64,000 bases of DNA from Paractinoplanes pyxinae (GTDB lineage Bacteria > Actinomycetota > Actinomycetes > Mycobacteriales > Micromonosporaceae), in the NCBI RefSeq assembly GCF_026626335.1, contig NZ_JAPNTZ010000008.1:124001-188000 (forward strand). Direction: 5' to 3'. Below the pieces are notes generated by a model that was given only the letters and a program-made list of their open reading frames with translations, was not told the DNA's origin and did no database searches. A program made the position numbers and the translations under genes. Below, piece after piece: positions 1 to 8,379 of the stretch; position 1 is the first letter of the stretch; each line of letters opens with the position of its first letter.

Positions 1-59
1 CATCGTCAGAAAGCCTCGAAGATCAAGAGCAAGCTTTCGATGGCAATGTCGTAGGGACA

Positions 60-206
60 GGTCAAGGGCGGAACTTCAAAGGCCATGTCGTAGCGGGGTG
101 ATGGGATGGTCAAGGTCAGGGGCGGAACTTCAAAGGAGACGTCGTAGCGGGGTGACGGGATGGTCAAGGTCAAGGGCCGAGGTTCAAAGGCGATGTCGTA
201 GCGGGG
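60..206. repeat. 54-bp tandem repeats (about 2.7 copies)
   Basis: A unit containing GGTCAAGG, CTTCAAAGG and GTCGTAGCGGGG recurs with the GTCGTAG core at 87, 141 and 195, exactly 54 bp apart; a shorter related copy has its core at 48. The units run straight into the left inverted-repeat arm. Similar words (GTCGTAG, AAGGTCAAG) occur in reverse complement just beyond the right arm at about 1594-1660, so these repeats look like part of the same element. Confidence 0.75.
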
Positions 207-327
207 TGGTGGGTGCAGACCGTCGCTCCCGCCGAGGGCGCGGGCGGGCTGAGCTGGCCGCTGGCGCGTCCAGAACGCTCATCCCACCCGCGCGACCTGC
301 GTAAGTGGTTGCGCCCAAAACCAAAAC
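192..327 (+). repeat. Left arm of long inverted repeat
   Basis: About 136 bp that match the reverse complement of 1472-1606 with roughly 85% identity by eye. Shared blocks include CAGACCGTCGCTCCCGCCG, GAGCTGGCCGCTGGCGCG and GTAAGTGGTTGCGCCCAAAA. The arms enclose 1.14 kb of GC-rich repeats. No transposase is present, so this is either a non-autonomous element or a large palindromic intergenic repeat. Confidence 0.8.
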
Positions 328-859
328 CCACCTGTAGCGCCGCCCACGAGCGTCGCCGCCACCGCGCGCATCGCGACCAAACCACCCAGGCCACGTTCGA
401 CACCGTGAGCTCATGCGAGCGTCCGCGCCCGAACCAACCGCTTCACCGCGGCCCGCCCGTTCATCCGGCCAGCCGCGGTGTAGGCCGAACTCCATCGTCA
501 AGTCACCCTCGACCGGCCGAACCACCGCGATTTACCGGCCCGGCGGTGTTCCACCGGCAGCGCTATGCACCGCCGACCGGCACGGGCCCTCAACCGGCCC
601 AACCGCCGCGGCCGCACCCCACCACCGCGTCCGCACCCACCGCCGTCGCCGCACCGCCACCGCGGCCTCACCCACCGCCGTAGCCGCACCACCTCCATGG
701 CCGCACCCACCACCGCGGCCTCCCCCGCCGCCAGCGGCCTCACCACCGCCGTGGCCGCAGCCGCTGCCGTGGCCGAGCCCGCCGCCGTGGCCGACCCGGA
801 TTTTCCGGGCACCACCTCGGTGCCGGCGCGTACCTCGAACGGGTGAATACGCCGGGCGC
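328..859. other. GC-rich low-complexity non-coding stretch
   Basis: Between the left arm and the 100-bp array the sequence is dominated by CCACCGC and CCGCCGTGGCCG words, most dense at about 600-790. Long open frames exist on both strands only because AT-poor DNA lacks stop codons; their translations are Pro/Arg/Ala/Gly strings with no domain. I see no gene here. Confidence 0.6.
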
Positions 860-1420
860 CAACTCGCCACGCGCAGCCAGCCGCGCATCGGTTCGGTCGG
901 GCGTGCGGTCGGAGGGGACTGTGCGCGGTGCCCGGAGGGGCCGCGGGATACGCCGGGTGCCAGCTCGCCGCGCGTAGCCATCCGAGCGTCGGTTCGGTCG
1001 GGCGTGTGGTCGGAGCGGGACTGCTCGGTGCGCCGAGGGTCGCCGGAGACGCCACACGCCACCTCGCCACGCGCACCAGCCGCGCCTCGCGCCGGTCGGG
1101 CGCGTGGTCGGAACGGGACTGCTCGGTGCGCCGAGGGTCGCCGGACACGCCACAGGCCACCTCGCCACGCGCACCAGCCGCGCCTCGCGCCGGTCGGGCG
1201 TGCGGTCGGAGCGGGACTGTGCGCGGTGCCCCAACGGCCCGCCGGACACACCGCACGCCACCTCGCCACGCGCAGGCTGCCGCGCCTCGCGCCGGTCGGG
1301 CGTGCGGTCGGAGCGGGACTGTGCGCGGTGCCCAAAGGGCCCGCCGGACACGCCACACGCCACCTCGCCACGCGCAGGCTGCCGCGCCTCGCGCCGGTCG
1401 GGCGTGTGGCCAGAGCGACA
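860..1420. repeat. Tandem array of about 100-bp units
   Basis: The word GGTCGG(G) marks successive units at 895, 996, 1094, 1192, 1294 and 1395, giving periods of 98-102 bp. Each unit carries GGTCGG(A/C)..GGGACTG, a CGGTGC/CCG core, CACGCCAC..CTCGCCACGCGC and CCGCGCCTCGCGCCGGT. The last three copies are closest to each other. The array sits inside the inverted-repeat element, and no frame through it resembles a known protein. Confidence 0.8.
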
Positions 1421-1471
1421 CTACCCTCGGTGCTTGGAGGGGCGGCGGGAGTTTGGGGATTGGCGTTGCGC

Positions 1472-1606
1472 TTGGCTTTTGGGCGCAACCACTTACGCAC
1501 GTCGCCGTGGTGGGGTGAGTGGTTTGGACGCGCCAGCGGCCAGCTCACCCCGCCGCGGCCCTCGGCGGGAGCGACGGTCTGTAACCCCCCACCCAGCTAC
1601 GACATC
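1472..1606 (-). repeat. Right arm of long inverted repeat
   Basis: Reverse-complement partner of 192-327. It ends at a CTACGACATC word matching the GATGTCGTAG that opens the left arm. The glycogen phosphorylase gene begins about 140-160 bp to the right, so the arm may contribute to or insulate that gene's upstream region. Confidence 0.8.
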
Positions 1607-1766
1607 AAGATCTTGACCTTGATGCCTTTGATCTTCGCCCACTATCTACGACCCGCCCCGCTACGACACACTTTCGGCTTGGTTGATTCGCTGCGCCGGT
1701 CGTTACTTTGTTGAGAAGTAGCGCACATGACTGTTCCTGGACACTTCTGTGCTGCAAGCTGCGCGC

Positions 1767-4166
1767 ATGGACCTTCGTAACGGGCTGCGGCCGCTCGGGA
1801 GCACCCCCGCCGAGTTCGAGCAGGACCTGCTGAGCAACCTTTACTACCGCCGCGGCACGACGGTGGAGTCGGCCAGCGCGCAGGACGCCTACGAGACTCT
1901 TGCCCTGACCGTGCGTGACCGGCTGGCCGCGCGCCGGGCCCGGACCGCCGCGGCCCACTACGAGAGCAACCCGCGCTGGGTCTACTACCTGTCGGCCGAG
2001 TATCTGCTCGGCCCGCAGCTGGAGCAGAACCTGCTGTACAGCGGCACCACCGAGCTGGCCCCGGCCGCCCTCAAGTCGCTCGGCTTCGACCCGGCCGAGG
2101 TGGCGGCCCTGGACGTCGAGCCGGGCCTGGGCAACGGCGGTCTCGGTCGTCTGGCCGCCTGCCTGCTCGATTCGCTGGCCACCATGGACATTCCGGCCGT
2201 GGGCTACGGCATCCGGTACGACCTGGGCATCTTCAAGCAGCAGTTCGTGAACGGCGAGCAGGTCGAGACGCCGGACGACTGGGCCTTCCAGGGCGACCCG
2301 TGGGAGTTCCCGGCCCCGGACGACCGGCACCGGATCGGCTTCTACGGCTATGTGGGCCCGGACGGCTGGGTGCCGGGCGAGGTCATCGACGGCGAGCCGA
2401 GCGTTCTGCTGGTGCCCGGCTACGGCACGGAGACCGTCAATATCGTCCGGCTGTGGCGCGCCCGGGCCACCGAGTCCTCGTTCGACCTGCGCCGGTTCTC
2501 GGCCGGCCAGTACGCCGAGGCCGTCGAGCAGGCGGTGCGGGCCGAGAACATCAGCAAGGTGCTCTACCCGGACGACAGCACCGAGTCGGGCCGCGAGCTG
2601 CGCCTCAAGCAGCAGTACTTCCTGGTGTCGTGTTCGCTGCGGGACATCATCCGGCGGTTCCGGTTCCGCAACGAGGGCTGGGACGGCTTCGCCGGCAAGA
2701 CGGTGATCCAGCTCAACGACACGCACCCGACGCTGGCCATCCCGGAGCTGATGCGCCTGCTGGTCGACGAGGAGAAGCTGGACTGGGATCAGGCCTGGTC
2801 GATCGTGCGGCAGACGTTCGCGTACACGTGTCACACCCTGCTGCCCGAGGCGCTGGAGACGTGGCCGGTGGACATGCTGGGCCGCCTCCTCCCCCGGCAC
2901 CTCGAGATCATCTACCAGATCAACGAGGGCCTGCTGGGCGAGGTCCGGTCGCGCTTTCCCGACGACATCGATCGCGTACGGCGGATGTCGCTCATCCAGG
3001 AGGAGCCGGAGCGCCGCGTCCGCATGGCCAACCTGGCCGTCACCGGCACGTTCGCCGTGAACGGGGTCGCCGAGCTGCACTCCGAGCTGCTGACCTCGAC
3101 GACGTTCCACGACTTCGCGACGCTGTGGCCGGACCGCTTCACGAACGTCACCAACGGCGTCTCGCCGCGCCGGTTCGTCAAGCTGGCCAACCCGGGGCTG
3201 TCCACGCTGATCAGCTCGGGCCTGGGCTCGGACGACTGGCTGCGCGACTTGTCGCTGCTCGAGGGTCTGGTGCCGCTGGCCGAGGACGCCTCGTTCCGCT
3301 CGCAGTGGCGGTCCGAGAAGCGGCGGGCCAAGGCGGCGCTCGGCCTGGGCGACCCCGGGGCGCTGCTCGACGTCATGATCAAGCGCTTTCACGAGTACAA
3401 GCGGCAGCAGTTGAAGCTGCTGCACATCATCACGCTCTACCACCGGCTCAAGAGCGACCCGGGCCGGTTCGGCGTTCCGCGTACGGTGTTGTTCGGCGGC
3501 AAGGCGGCGCCGGCCTACACGGCGGCCAAGTCCATCATCCGCCTGATCAACGCGGTGTCGGCGACGATCGCGGCCGATCCGGTCGCCTCGGGGCTGCTGC
3601 GCGTGGTGTTCCCGGCCAACTACAACGTCACGCTGGCCGAGAAGATCATTCCGGCCGCCGACCTCAGCGAGCAGATCTCGATGGCCGGCAAAGAAGCTTC
3701 CGGTACGGGCAACATGAAGCTCGCGCTGAACGGAGCCGTCACGATCGGCACGCTCGACGGCGCCAACGTCGAGATCCGCGATCGGGTCGGGGCCGACAAC
3801 TTCTTCCTGTTCGGCCTGGACGCTCCCGACGCGGCGGCGCTGCGCGGTTCCTCGTACCAGCCGCGGTCTTACTACGAGTCGGACCCGGAGCTCCGGTCGG
3901 CCGTGGACGCCATCCTGAGCGGCGCGTTCGGCGGGGTCGGCCAGGAGGTGGCCCAGTCGCTGCTCGACCGGGACGAATACCTGACGCTGGCCGACTACCG
4001 GTCGTACGTCGACCGGCAGGACGAGGTGTCGGCGGCCTGGAAGGACCAGGAGCGGTGGACGCGCATGTCGATCCTGAACGCGGCCCACAGCGGGTTCTTC
4101 TCGTCGGACCGTACGGTCGCCGACTACCTCGACCGCATCTGGCGGGCCGCACCCGTGCAGCCCTGA
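1767..4166 (+). CDS. glgP: Glycogen/maltodextrin phosphorylase (GT35)
   Basis: Cytosolic enzyme that phosphorolyses alpha-1,4-glucan ends to glucose-1-phosphate using pyridoxal phosphate. At 799 residues it has normal family length. The PLP-lysine motif GTGNMKLALNG is intact with Lys at about residue 651, and other hallmarks are visible: GNGGLGRLAACLLDS, QLNDTHPT and an RFHEYKRQQLK stretch. I prefer the ATG at 1767; an in-frame GTG at 1749 would add six residues. No clear ribosome site is seen before either. It stands alone, with a convergent small gene starting four bases after its stop. Confidence 0.95.
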   Translation: MDLRNGLRPLGSTPAEFEQDLLSNLYYRRGTTVESASAQDAYETLALTVRDRLAARRARTAAAHYESNPRWVYYLSAEYLLGPQLEQNLLYSGTTELAPAALKSLGFDPAEVAALDVEPGLGNGGLGRLAACLLDSLATMDIPAVGYGIRYDLGIFKQQFVNGEQVETPDDWAFQGDPWEFPAPDDRHRIGFYGYVGPDGWVPGEVIDGEPSVLLVPGYGTETVNIVRLWRARATESSFDLRRFSAGQYAEAVEQAVRAENISKVLYPDDSTESGRELRLKQQYFLVSCSLRDIIRRFRFRNEGWDGFAGKTVIQLNDTHPTLAIPELMRLLVDEEKLDWDQAWSIVRQTFAYTCHTLLPEALETWPVDMLGRLLPRHLEIIYQINEGLLGEVRSRFPDDIDRVRRMSLIQEEPERRVRMANLAVTGTFAVNGVAELHSELLTSTTFHDFATLWPDRFTNVTNGVSPRRFVKLANPGLSTLISSGLGSDDWLRDLSLLEGLVPLAEDASFRSQWRSEKRRAKAALGLGDPGALLDVMIKRFHEYKRQQLKLLHIITLYHRLKSDPGRFGVPRTVLFGGKAAPAYTAAKSIIRLINAVSATIAADPVASGLLRVVFPANYNVTLAEKIIPAADLSEQISMAGKEASGTGNMKLALNGAVTIGTLDGANVEIRDRVGADNFFLFGLDAPDAAALRGSSYQPRSYYESDPELRSAVDAILSGAFGGVGQEVAQSLLDRDEYLTLADYRSYVDRQDEVSAAWKDQERWTRMSILNAAHSGFFSSDRTVADYLDRIWRAAPVQP

Positions 4167-4170
4167 GCGA

Positions 4171-4416
4171 TTACTCCGCAGCGTCCTCGCTGCGCACGTG
4201 CACCGTCTCACCGCGAAGCCGCAGTTCGTCGGTCACCTGGCCTTCGGTCATCGAGACCAGGTGACTCTCGACGGCGGCTTCGTCCTTGAGCCGGTCGTAC
4301 GTGTCCCGGACGAGCTGCTCCAGCTCGCCCCGGTCGACGTCGGGGAATCGGAGGGTCAGGGCGTCCACCTGCCGGCGCAGGGCAACATCCACGCCGACGA
4401 TGCCGTGATCAGTCAT
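4171..4416 (-). CDS. Small three-helix-bundle protein
   Basis: An 81-residue acidic, helix-rich protein starting MTDHGIVGVDVAL. The central pattern FPDVDRGELEQLVRDTYDRLKDEA is typical of the short actinobacterial proteins annotated as a three-helix bundle dimerisation domain; function is unknown. The ATG at 4416 is chosen over a start 39 bases further out because the longer form would run towards the divergent ROK gene. Its stop faces that of glycogen phosphorylase, four bases away. Confidence 0.7.
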   Translation of the reverse strand: MTDHGIVGVDVALRRQVDALTLRFPDVDRGELEQLVRDTYDRLKDEAAVESHLVSMTEGQVTDELRLRGETVHVRSEDAAE

Positions 4417-4480
4417 GAACTTTCTGTTCCCACTCCCCGCTCTTGGCAACCGCACGCCGGGCGGCTTTGATGTCGGTGGG

Positions 4481-5662
4481 ATGCACAGACACCGGCCGAG
4501 CCTCGGGACCCTGCTCCATCACGTGCATGTGAGCGGGCCGTTGTCGCGCGCTGCCCTGGCCGAGCGGATGGGCGTCAACCGCAGCACGATCCTGGCGCTC
4601 ACCGCCGAGCTGGTGGCGGCCGGTCTGGTCAGTGAGGAACACCCTTCCGGTACGACTGGAGCCGGGCGCCCGTCGCTCGTGGTGCGCCCGAATTCCCGTT
4701 TCTACGTGCTGGCCTTCGACGTGGCGGTCGATAGGCTCACGGCCGCCCGCGTCGGACTGGGCGGGCAGGTGCTCGACCGGCGTTCCGCCCCGCGCAGCCG
4801 GATCGGCGTCGACCTGGACACGGTCGTCCGGAAGCTGGTGTCGCTGGGCCGGTCTCTGGTCGACGCCGCTCCGGAGTCCTCGGTGTGCGCGGGCATCGGC
4901 GCCTCCTACTGCGGCATGATCCGCCCCGGCGACGGCATGGTCCGCTACGGCCCCGAGATGGGCTGGGTCGACCAGGCCTTCGGCACCGAACTGGCCAAGG
5001 CCCTGGACCTGGGGCACCCGGTCGCCGTCGGCAACGAGGCCCATCTCGGCGCGATGGCCGAGTTCGAGCGCGGCGCCGGCGTGGGCATCCCCGACCTGAT
5101 CTACCTGCACGGCGACGTGGGGGTGGGCGGCGGCATCCTGGTCGGCGGCAAACTGCTGGGCGGCGACGCCGGCTACGGCGCCGAGGTCGGCCACATGCTG
5201 GTCAACCCGGTCGACGGCCGCGCCTGCCTGTGCGGCTCCCAGGGTTGCTTGGAGGCCGAGACCGGCGAGTACGCCCTGCTGGCCGCGGCCGGCCGCACCC
5301 CCGGCCCGTCCGGCGCCGCCGCCGTCCGCGCGGTGGCCCGCGACGCCCGAGCCGGCGATCAAGCCGCGGCCACCGCGATAGCCGAGATCGGCGACTGGCT
5401 GGGCATCGGCGTGGCCAACCTGATCAACCTGTTCAACCCCGGCGTGGTCATCTTCGGCGGCATGCTCCGCGACGTCTACGAGGCCGCCGCCCCGCAGGTG
5501 GCCGCCCGCATCGCCCGCCACGCCATGCCCGTCTCGCGCGAACGGGCCGCCCTGCGCCTGTCCGCCCTGGCCGGCGACGCCACCCTGCTAGGCGCGGCCG
5601 ACCTGGGCTTCGCCACCCTGCTGGCCGACCCGCTGCTCACCTTCGACGAAGAACTTCCGTAG
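4481..5662 (+). CDS. ROK-family transcriptional regulator (NagC/XylR type)
   Basis: A 393-residue repressor-type ROK protein. The N-terminal winged helix (residues ~15-65) reads SRAALAERMGVNRSTILALTAELV by parts. The C-terminal sugar-kinase-like fold has the ROK glycine-rich block GVGGGILVGGKLLGGDAGYG and the zinc motif CLCGSQGCLE. The ATG at 4481 places the helix-turn-helix at the usual distance from the start. No sugar gene adjoins, so the effector is unknown; glycogen phosphorylase upstream is a weak hint towards glucan metabolism. Its last 75 bases overlap the convergent hydrolase gene. Confidence 0.9.
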   Translation: MHRHRPSLGTLLHHVHVSGPLSRAALAERMGVNRSTILALTAELVAAGLVSEEHPSGTTGAGRPSLVVRPNSRFYVLAFDVAVDRLTAARVGLGGQVLDRRSAPRSRIGVDLDTVVRKLVSLGRSLVDAAPESSVCAGIGASYCGMIRPGDGMVRYGPEMGWVDQAFGTELAKALDLGHPVAVGNEAHLGAMAEFERGAGVGIPDLIYLHGDVGVGGGILVGGKLLGGDAGYGAEVGHMLVNPVDGRACLCGSQGCLEAETGEYALLAAAGRTPGPSGAAAVRAVARDARAGDQAAATAIAEIGDWLGIGVANLINLFNPGVVIFGGMLRDVYEAAAPQVAARIARHAMPVSRERAALRLSALAGDATLLGAADLGFATLLADPLLTFDEELP

Positions 5663-6478
5663 CGCGGCCGCGACCACTTCCGGCCGGCCGTTGTTCCAGG
5701 AGCCGCCGTGGTCGAGCCCGTCGAACTCGATGTGTGTGGCCTGCGGCAGCACGCCGGCGAGCTCCCGGATGCTCTGCCGCAGGAAGGCCGGGCTTCGCGT
5801 GCCGCTGAGCAGCAGCATCGGCTTGTCGACCGAACGGAAAGTGGCCATCTTGCCGTCCATGCCGCCGACGACGTTGAAGTCGTAGCGGATGCCCGGGAGC
5901 ATGTCGCGAAGCTTCGGGGCCGGTCCCGGCTTGCGGCCGTCGATCGCCAGCACAGCCCCAGCCAGCAGGCGCGCGGCAAACTTCGGCAGCCCTTGCAACA
6001 GGGCCGGGGCGGTTCCGGAGGTGCGCAGCGATCCGGCGAGCGCGGCGGCCAGGCGTCCGTTCTCGATGTCGGTGTTGAGCCGCCGGATGCCGTCGTGCGA
6101 GATCCCGCGGGGGTAGAAGGGCGGCTCGTAGACCGCGGCCCGGGTGATCCGGGGCAGCGTCCGGGCCGCCTCGAGGGTGATCACGGCGCCGGAGCTGAGG
6201 CCGAAGACGTAACCCGTGCCGGCCTCGGCGAGGAGTGCTTCCAGGTCTTGCACGTCGCGAGCGATGGTGTGCTCGCTGCTGTAGTTCTTGGGGCTCATGC
6301 CGCGCCCCCGCCGATCAGGCGTGTAGACGGTGAAGTGAGCCGAGAGCGCCCGCGCGAGGTCGTTGAAGTTATAGGCGGTGCCCATCGCGCCCTGCACCAG
6401 AACCAGGCCCGGCCCACGCCCTTGGCGTTGAAAACCGATGCGGGTGCCGTCCCGGGACGTGACCTGACCGTTCTCCAT
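5588..6478 (-). CDS. Alpha/beta-fold hydrolase
   Basis: A 296-residue cytosolic hydrolase. It has the oxyanion-side VLVQGAMG block, the nucleophile elbow GLSSG (Ser about residue 96), and a late Asp/His pair in FDGLDHGGSW. The substrate cannot be read from sequence. It is transcribed divergently from a MarR gene, with two TTTGC/GCAAA inverted repeats in the shared promoter, so MarR control is likely. The 3' end reads 75 bases antisense into the ROK gene, and the last ~25 residues may be a non-conserved extension. Confidence 0.85.
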   Translation of the reverse strand: MENGQVTSRDGTRIGFQRQGRGPGLVLVQGAMGTAYNFNDLARALSAHFTVYTPDRRGRGMSPKNYSSEHTIARDVQDLEALLAEAGTGYVFGLSSGAVITLEAARTLPRITRAAVYEPPFYPRGISHDGIRRLNTDIENGRLAAALAGSLRTSGTAPALLQGLPKFAARLLAGAVLAIDGRKPGPAPKLRDMLPGIRYDFNVVGGMDGKMATFRSVDKPMLLLSGTRSPAFLRQSIRELAGVLPQATHIEFDGLDHGGSWNNGRPEVVAAALRKFFVEGEQRVGQQGGEAQVGRA

Positions 6479-6489
6479 CGAGTCCGCCT

Positions 6490-6518
6490 TTTGCCTCGCA
6501 AACTACCTTTGCCGCAAA
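6490..6518. promoter_or_regulatory. Two MarR-type operator candidates
   Basis: Two inverted repeats with the same half-site: TTTGC-CTC-GCAAA at 6490-6502 and TTTGC-C-GCAAA at 6508-6518. They lie 11-40 bases upstream of the hydrolase start and about 160 bases before the MarR start, so one regulator could control both promoters. Confidence 0.55.
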
Positions 6519-6677
6519 GCTACTTCGCGGCAGTGCTATCTTGCAACCCGACACTGATGCAGGCCCAAGCGTCGGGCGCTTCGCGCTGGCCGATGGCGTT
6601 GCAGGCGCCGCGGTACGCATCGGATTTCCTCCGGCTACGACGTGCGGCGGCCGGCGGGCTCGCGGAAAGGAGTGCGC

Positions 6678-7142
6678 GTGACCGAGGTCAACCAGGTACA
6701 GCAGGTCGTCCAAAGCTTGCGCGACCTGGCCGCAGCACAGAGCGACCTGGGCCGCGCTTTCGCGCGGAGTCAGCGAATGCACCCCACCGACGCGACAGCC
6801 ATAGTCGAAATCATCAACGCGGAACAACGCGGCCACCCCTTGACGCCGGCCCGCCTGGCCGAGCGGATCGCCCTGACCACCGGCGCGACCTCGATCCTGC
6901 TCAACCGCCTCGAGCAGGCCGGACACATCGCCCGCACCCGCGAACACAGCGACCGCCGAATCGTCACCCTACGGTCCACATCCGACATCCACGCCGCCGC
7001 GGCCGCCTTCTTCGAACCGCTGGCCCACCGCCTGACCGCCGCCCTGGCCGACTACTCCCCCGCCGACCTGCAACTAATTAATTCAGCCGCCACTCGCCTA
7101 CACTCCACCATGACCACCTACATGGACGAGCTGGACACGTGA
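6678..7142 (+). CDS. MarR-family regulator
   Basis: A 154-residue winged-helix regulator. The recognition region TPARLAERIALTTGATSILLNRLEQAGHI and the wing TREHSDRRIVTLR are typical of MarR. The GTG at 6678 is preferred because GGAAAGG lies seven bases upstream; an in-frame GTG at 6672 is closer to that site. It probably controls the divergent hydrolase through the TTTGC/GCAAA sites. Confidence 0.88.
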   Translation: MTEVNQVQQVVQSLRDLAAAQSDLGRAFARSQRMHPTDATAIVEIINAEQRGHPLTPARLAERIALTTGATSILLNRLEQAGHIARTREHSDRRIVTLRSTSDIHAAAAAFFEPLAHRLTAALADYSPADLQLINSAATRLHSTMTTYMDELDT

Positions 7143-7235
7143 CAGCTCCCGCTCGGTCCGGCGCCGCCCCAGCCTCAGCTTGACGGTGTAGACGCGGGCC
7201 ACAGTCTCGCCGAGGACGCCGAAGGCTCAGCTTCA

Positions 7236-7292
7236 TGTTGACTGAATCAACATTGACGTCAACATGTACACGTCAGTCAACACGTCAACATG
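7236..7292. promoter_or_regulatory. Cluster of GTCAACA half-sites
   Basis: Contains TGTTGA-N5-TCAACA (7236-7252), the perfect palindrome TTGACGTCAA (7253-7262), and GTCAAC direct repeats starting at 7258, 7276 and 7284. The two outer ones extend to GTCAACATG. This looks like a multi-site operator, but no intact gene follows on either side. Confidence 0.45.
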
Positions 7293-7330
7293 AGGCCGTT
7301 CATGTCCACCTCGAGGGCGCTCGGCCGCCT

Positions 7331-7579
7331 TCAGCGGTCTCGGCGGTTCGAGTAAGCCTTCGGCCGCGATCGACTCGCCCGCCCGCGCCGCAACGCCCGC
7401 CAACCCAGCACGGTCACCAGCGGGCCGGTAGCACCGATGGCGCCGGCCGGGCCGTTGGCCTCACTGGCCGGCCTTTCGGCCTGCGGCGACGCCGAGACCG
7501 AGCCCCAGCGGCTGTCCCCCTTGGGCCCGGTCGCTCCGGTCGCCCCGGTCGCCCCAGCGGGACCCTGGGGGCCACAGTG
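7331..7579 (-). pseudogene. Remnant with collagen-like Gly-X-Y repeats
   Basis: One minus-strand frame reads GPQGPAGATGATGATGPKGD and later GPAGAIGATGP before a stop at 7331. The repeat is cut off upstream by loss of frame, and no signal peptide or start codon fits. I read it as the 3' fragment of a collagen-like protein gene; chance in GC-rich DNA cannot be excluded. Confidence 0.35.
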
Positions 7580-8379
7580 ACCAACCCTGGGCGGGTCGCT
7601 AAGCCCCGGCCGACGGGCCAGCCGCCGGGGGTGCGATGCCCGGCGGCGGCCTGCACCGTGCCGAGCACACCGTCGACCATCTCGTCGTGCACGCTTCCGC
7701 GCTGGACGAGGTCTACCCGCTCAATCGACTGTGAGTCCCGCTCGGTGCGGAAGCCCGGTCCGACCGACCAGCGCGGCCGCCATTCCGAACGTGCGCGAAG
7801 ACCAACCGACACTCAACGACAGTGCCGTCGCACGCAGGTGGGGCTGAGTCCGAGCGGTCTGCGCGCGTTGAATACGCAGCGGCGAATCACCGCGCGAGAC
7901 CAGCCACATTCAGAACCGGTCTGGATCGAAGCGCTTGTTGAACCCATTGCAGTCCGGAGCACCATGCGCAACCGTCCCGGCGACCGGCTGTTTGGGCCCG
8001 ACGCGGCCGAACCGCCACGGAAGACGACGCGCTTCCCAGCAGTCAACGCGACAGAAGTGCCCGACCTCAGCGCCTCGCGCAGCTGAGTTCCGACAACGCG
8101 CTTTCCAAAGGCTCCACGACGCCCGGCCATGTCAACGCCGCCAACGCTGCCGAAGCGCCGGCATGAGCGTCGCACGCGGTCGTTCCAACCGGAGCGCCGG
8201 ACGGTCCGCTGTACCGACCGAAGGCCGGCTGCGGACGCGATACGGCGCCCGGCTTCGTTTGATCGAGCAGACTGCCCATCCGGCGTCGCCCGCAGACACG
8301 AAACGCCGCCCGGCCCCGCCGGGCCGCAACGTGCGGATGTGGCCGCTCTGACCCGGGCCGTCCGCGTCAGCAAAGGCCG

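Larger units (their letters stand above)
7143..8379. other. 1.2-kb region without an intact gene
   Basis: Open frames here translate to Arg/Pro/Ser-rich sequence on both strands with no domain, and base composition is patchier than in the flanking genes. It contains an AT-richer operator-like cluster (7236-7292) and a short collagen-like Gly-X-Y stretch on the minus strand (7331-7579). The best reading is decayed gene remnants. Confidence 0.55.

Noticed and set aside
855..1420. CRISPR array
   Set aside because: Units are contiguous imperfect 100-bp repeats with no conserved short repeat separated by unique spacers, and no cas gene is present.
413..1714. Long open frames on both strands across the inverted-repeat element
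   Set aside because: Several frames are open at once, all give Pro/Arg/Ala-rich repeats, and GC-rich DNA without stops explains them.
7235..8086. A 283-codon plus-strand frame starting MLTEST
   Set aside because: The start lies inside the GTCAACA cluster, the product is Arg/Pro/Thr-rich with no domain, and competing frames are equally open.
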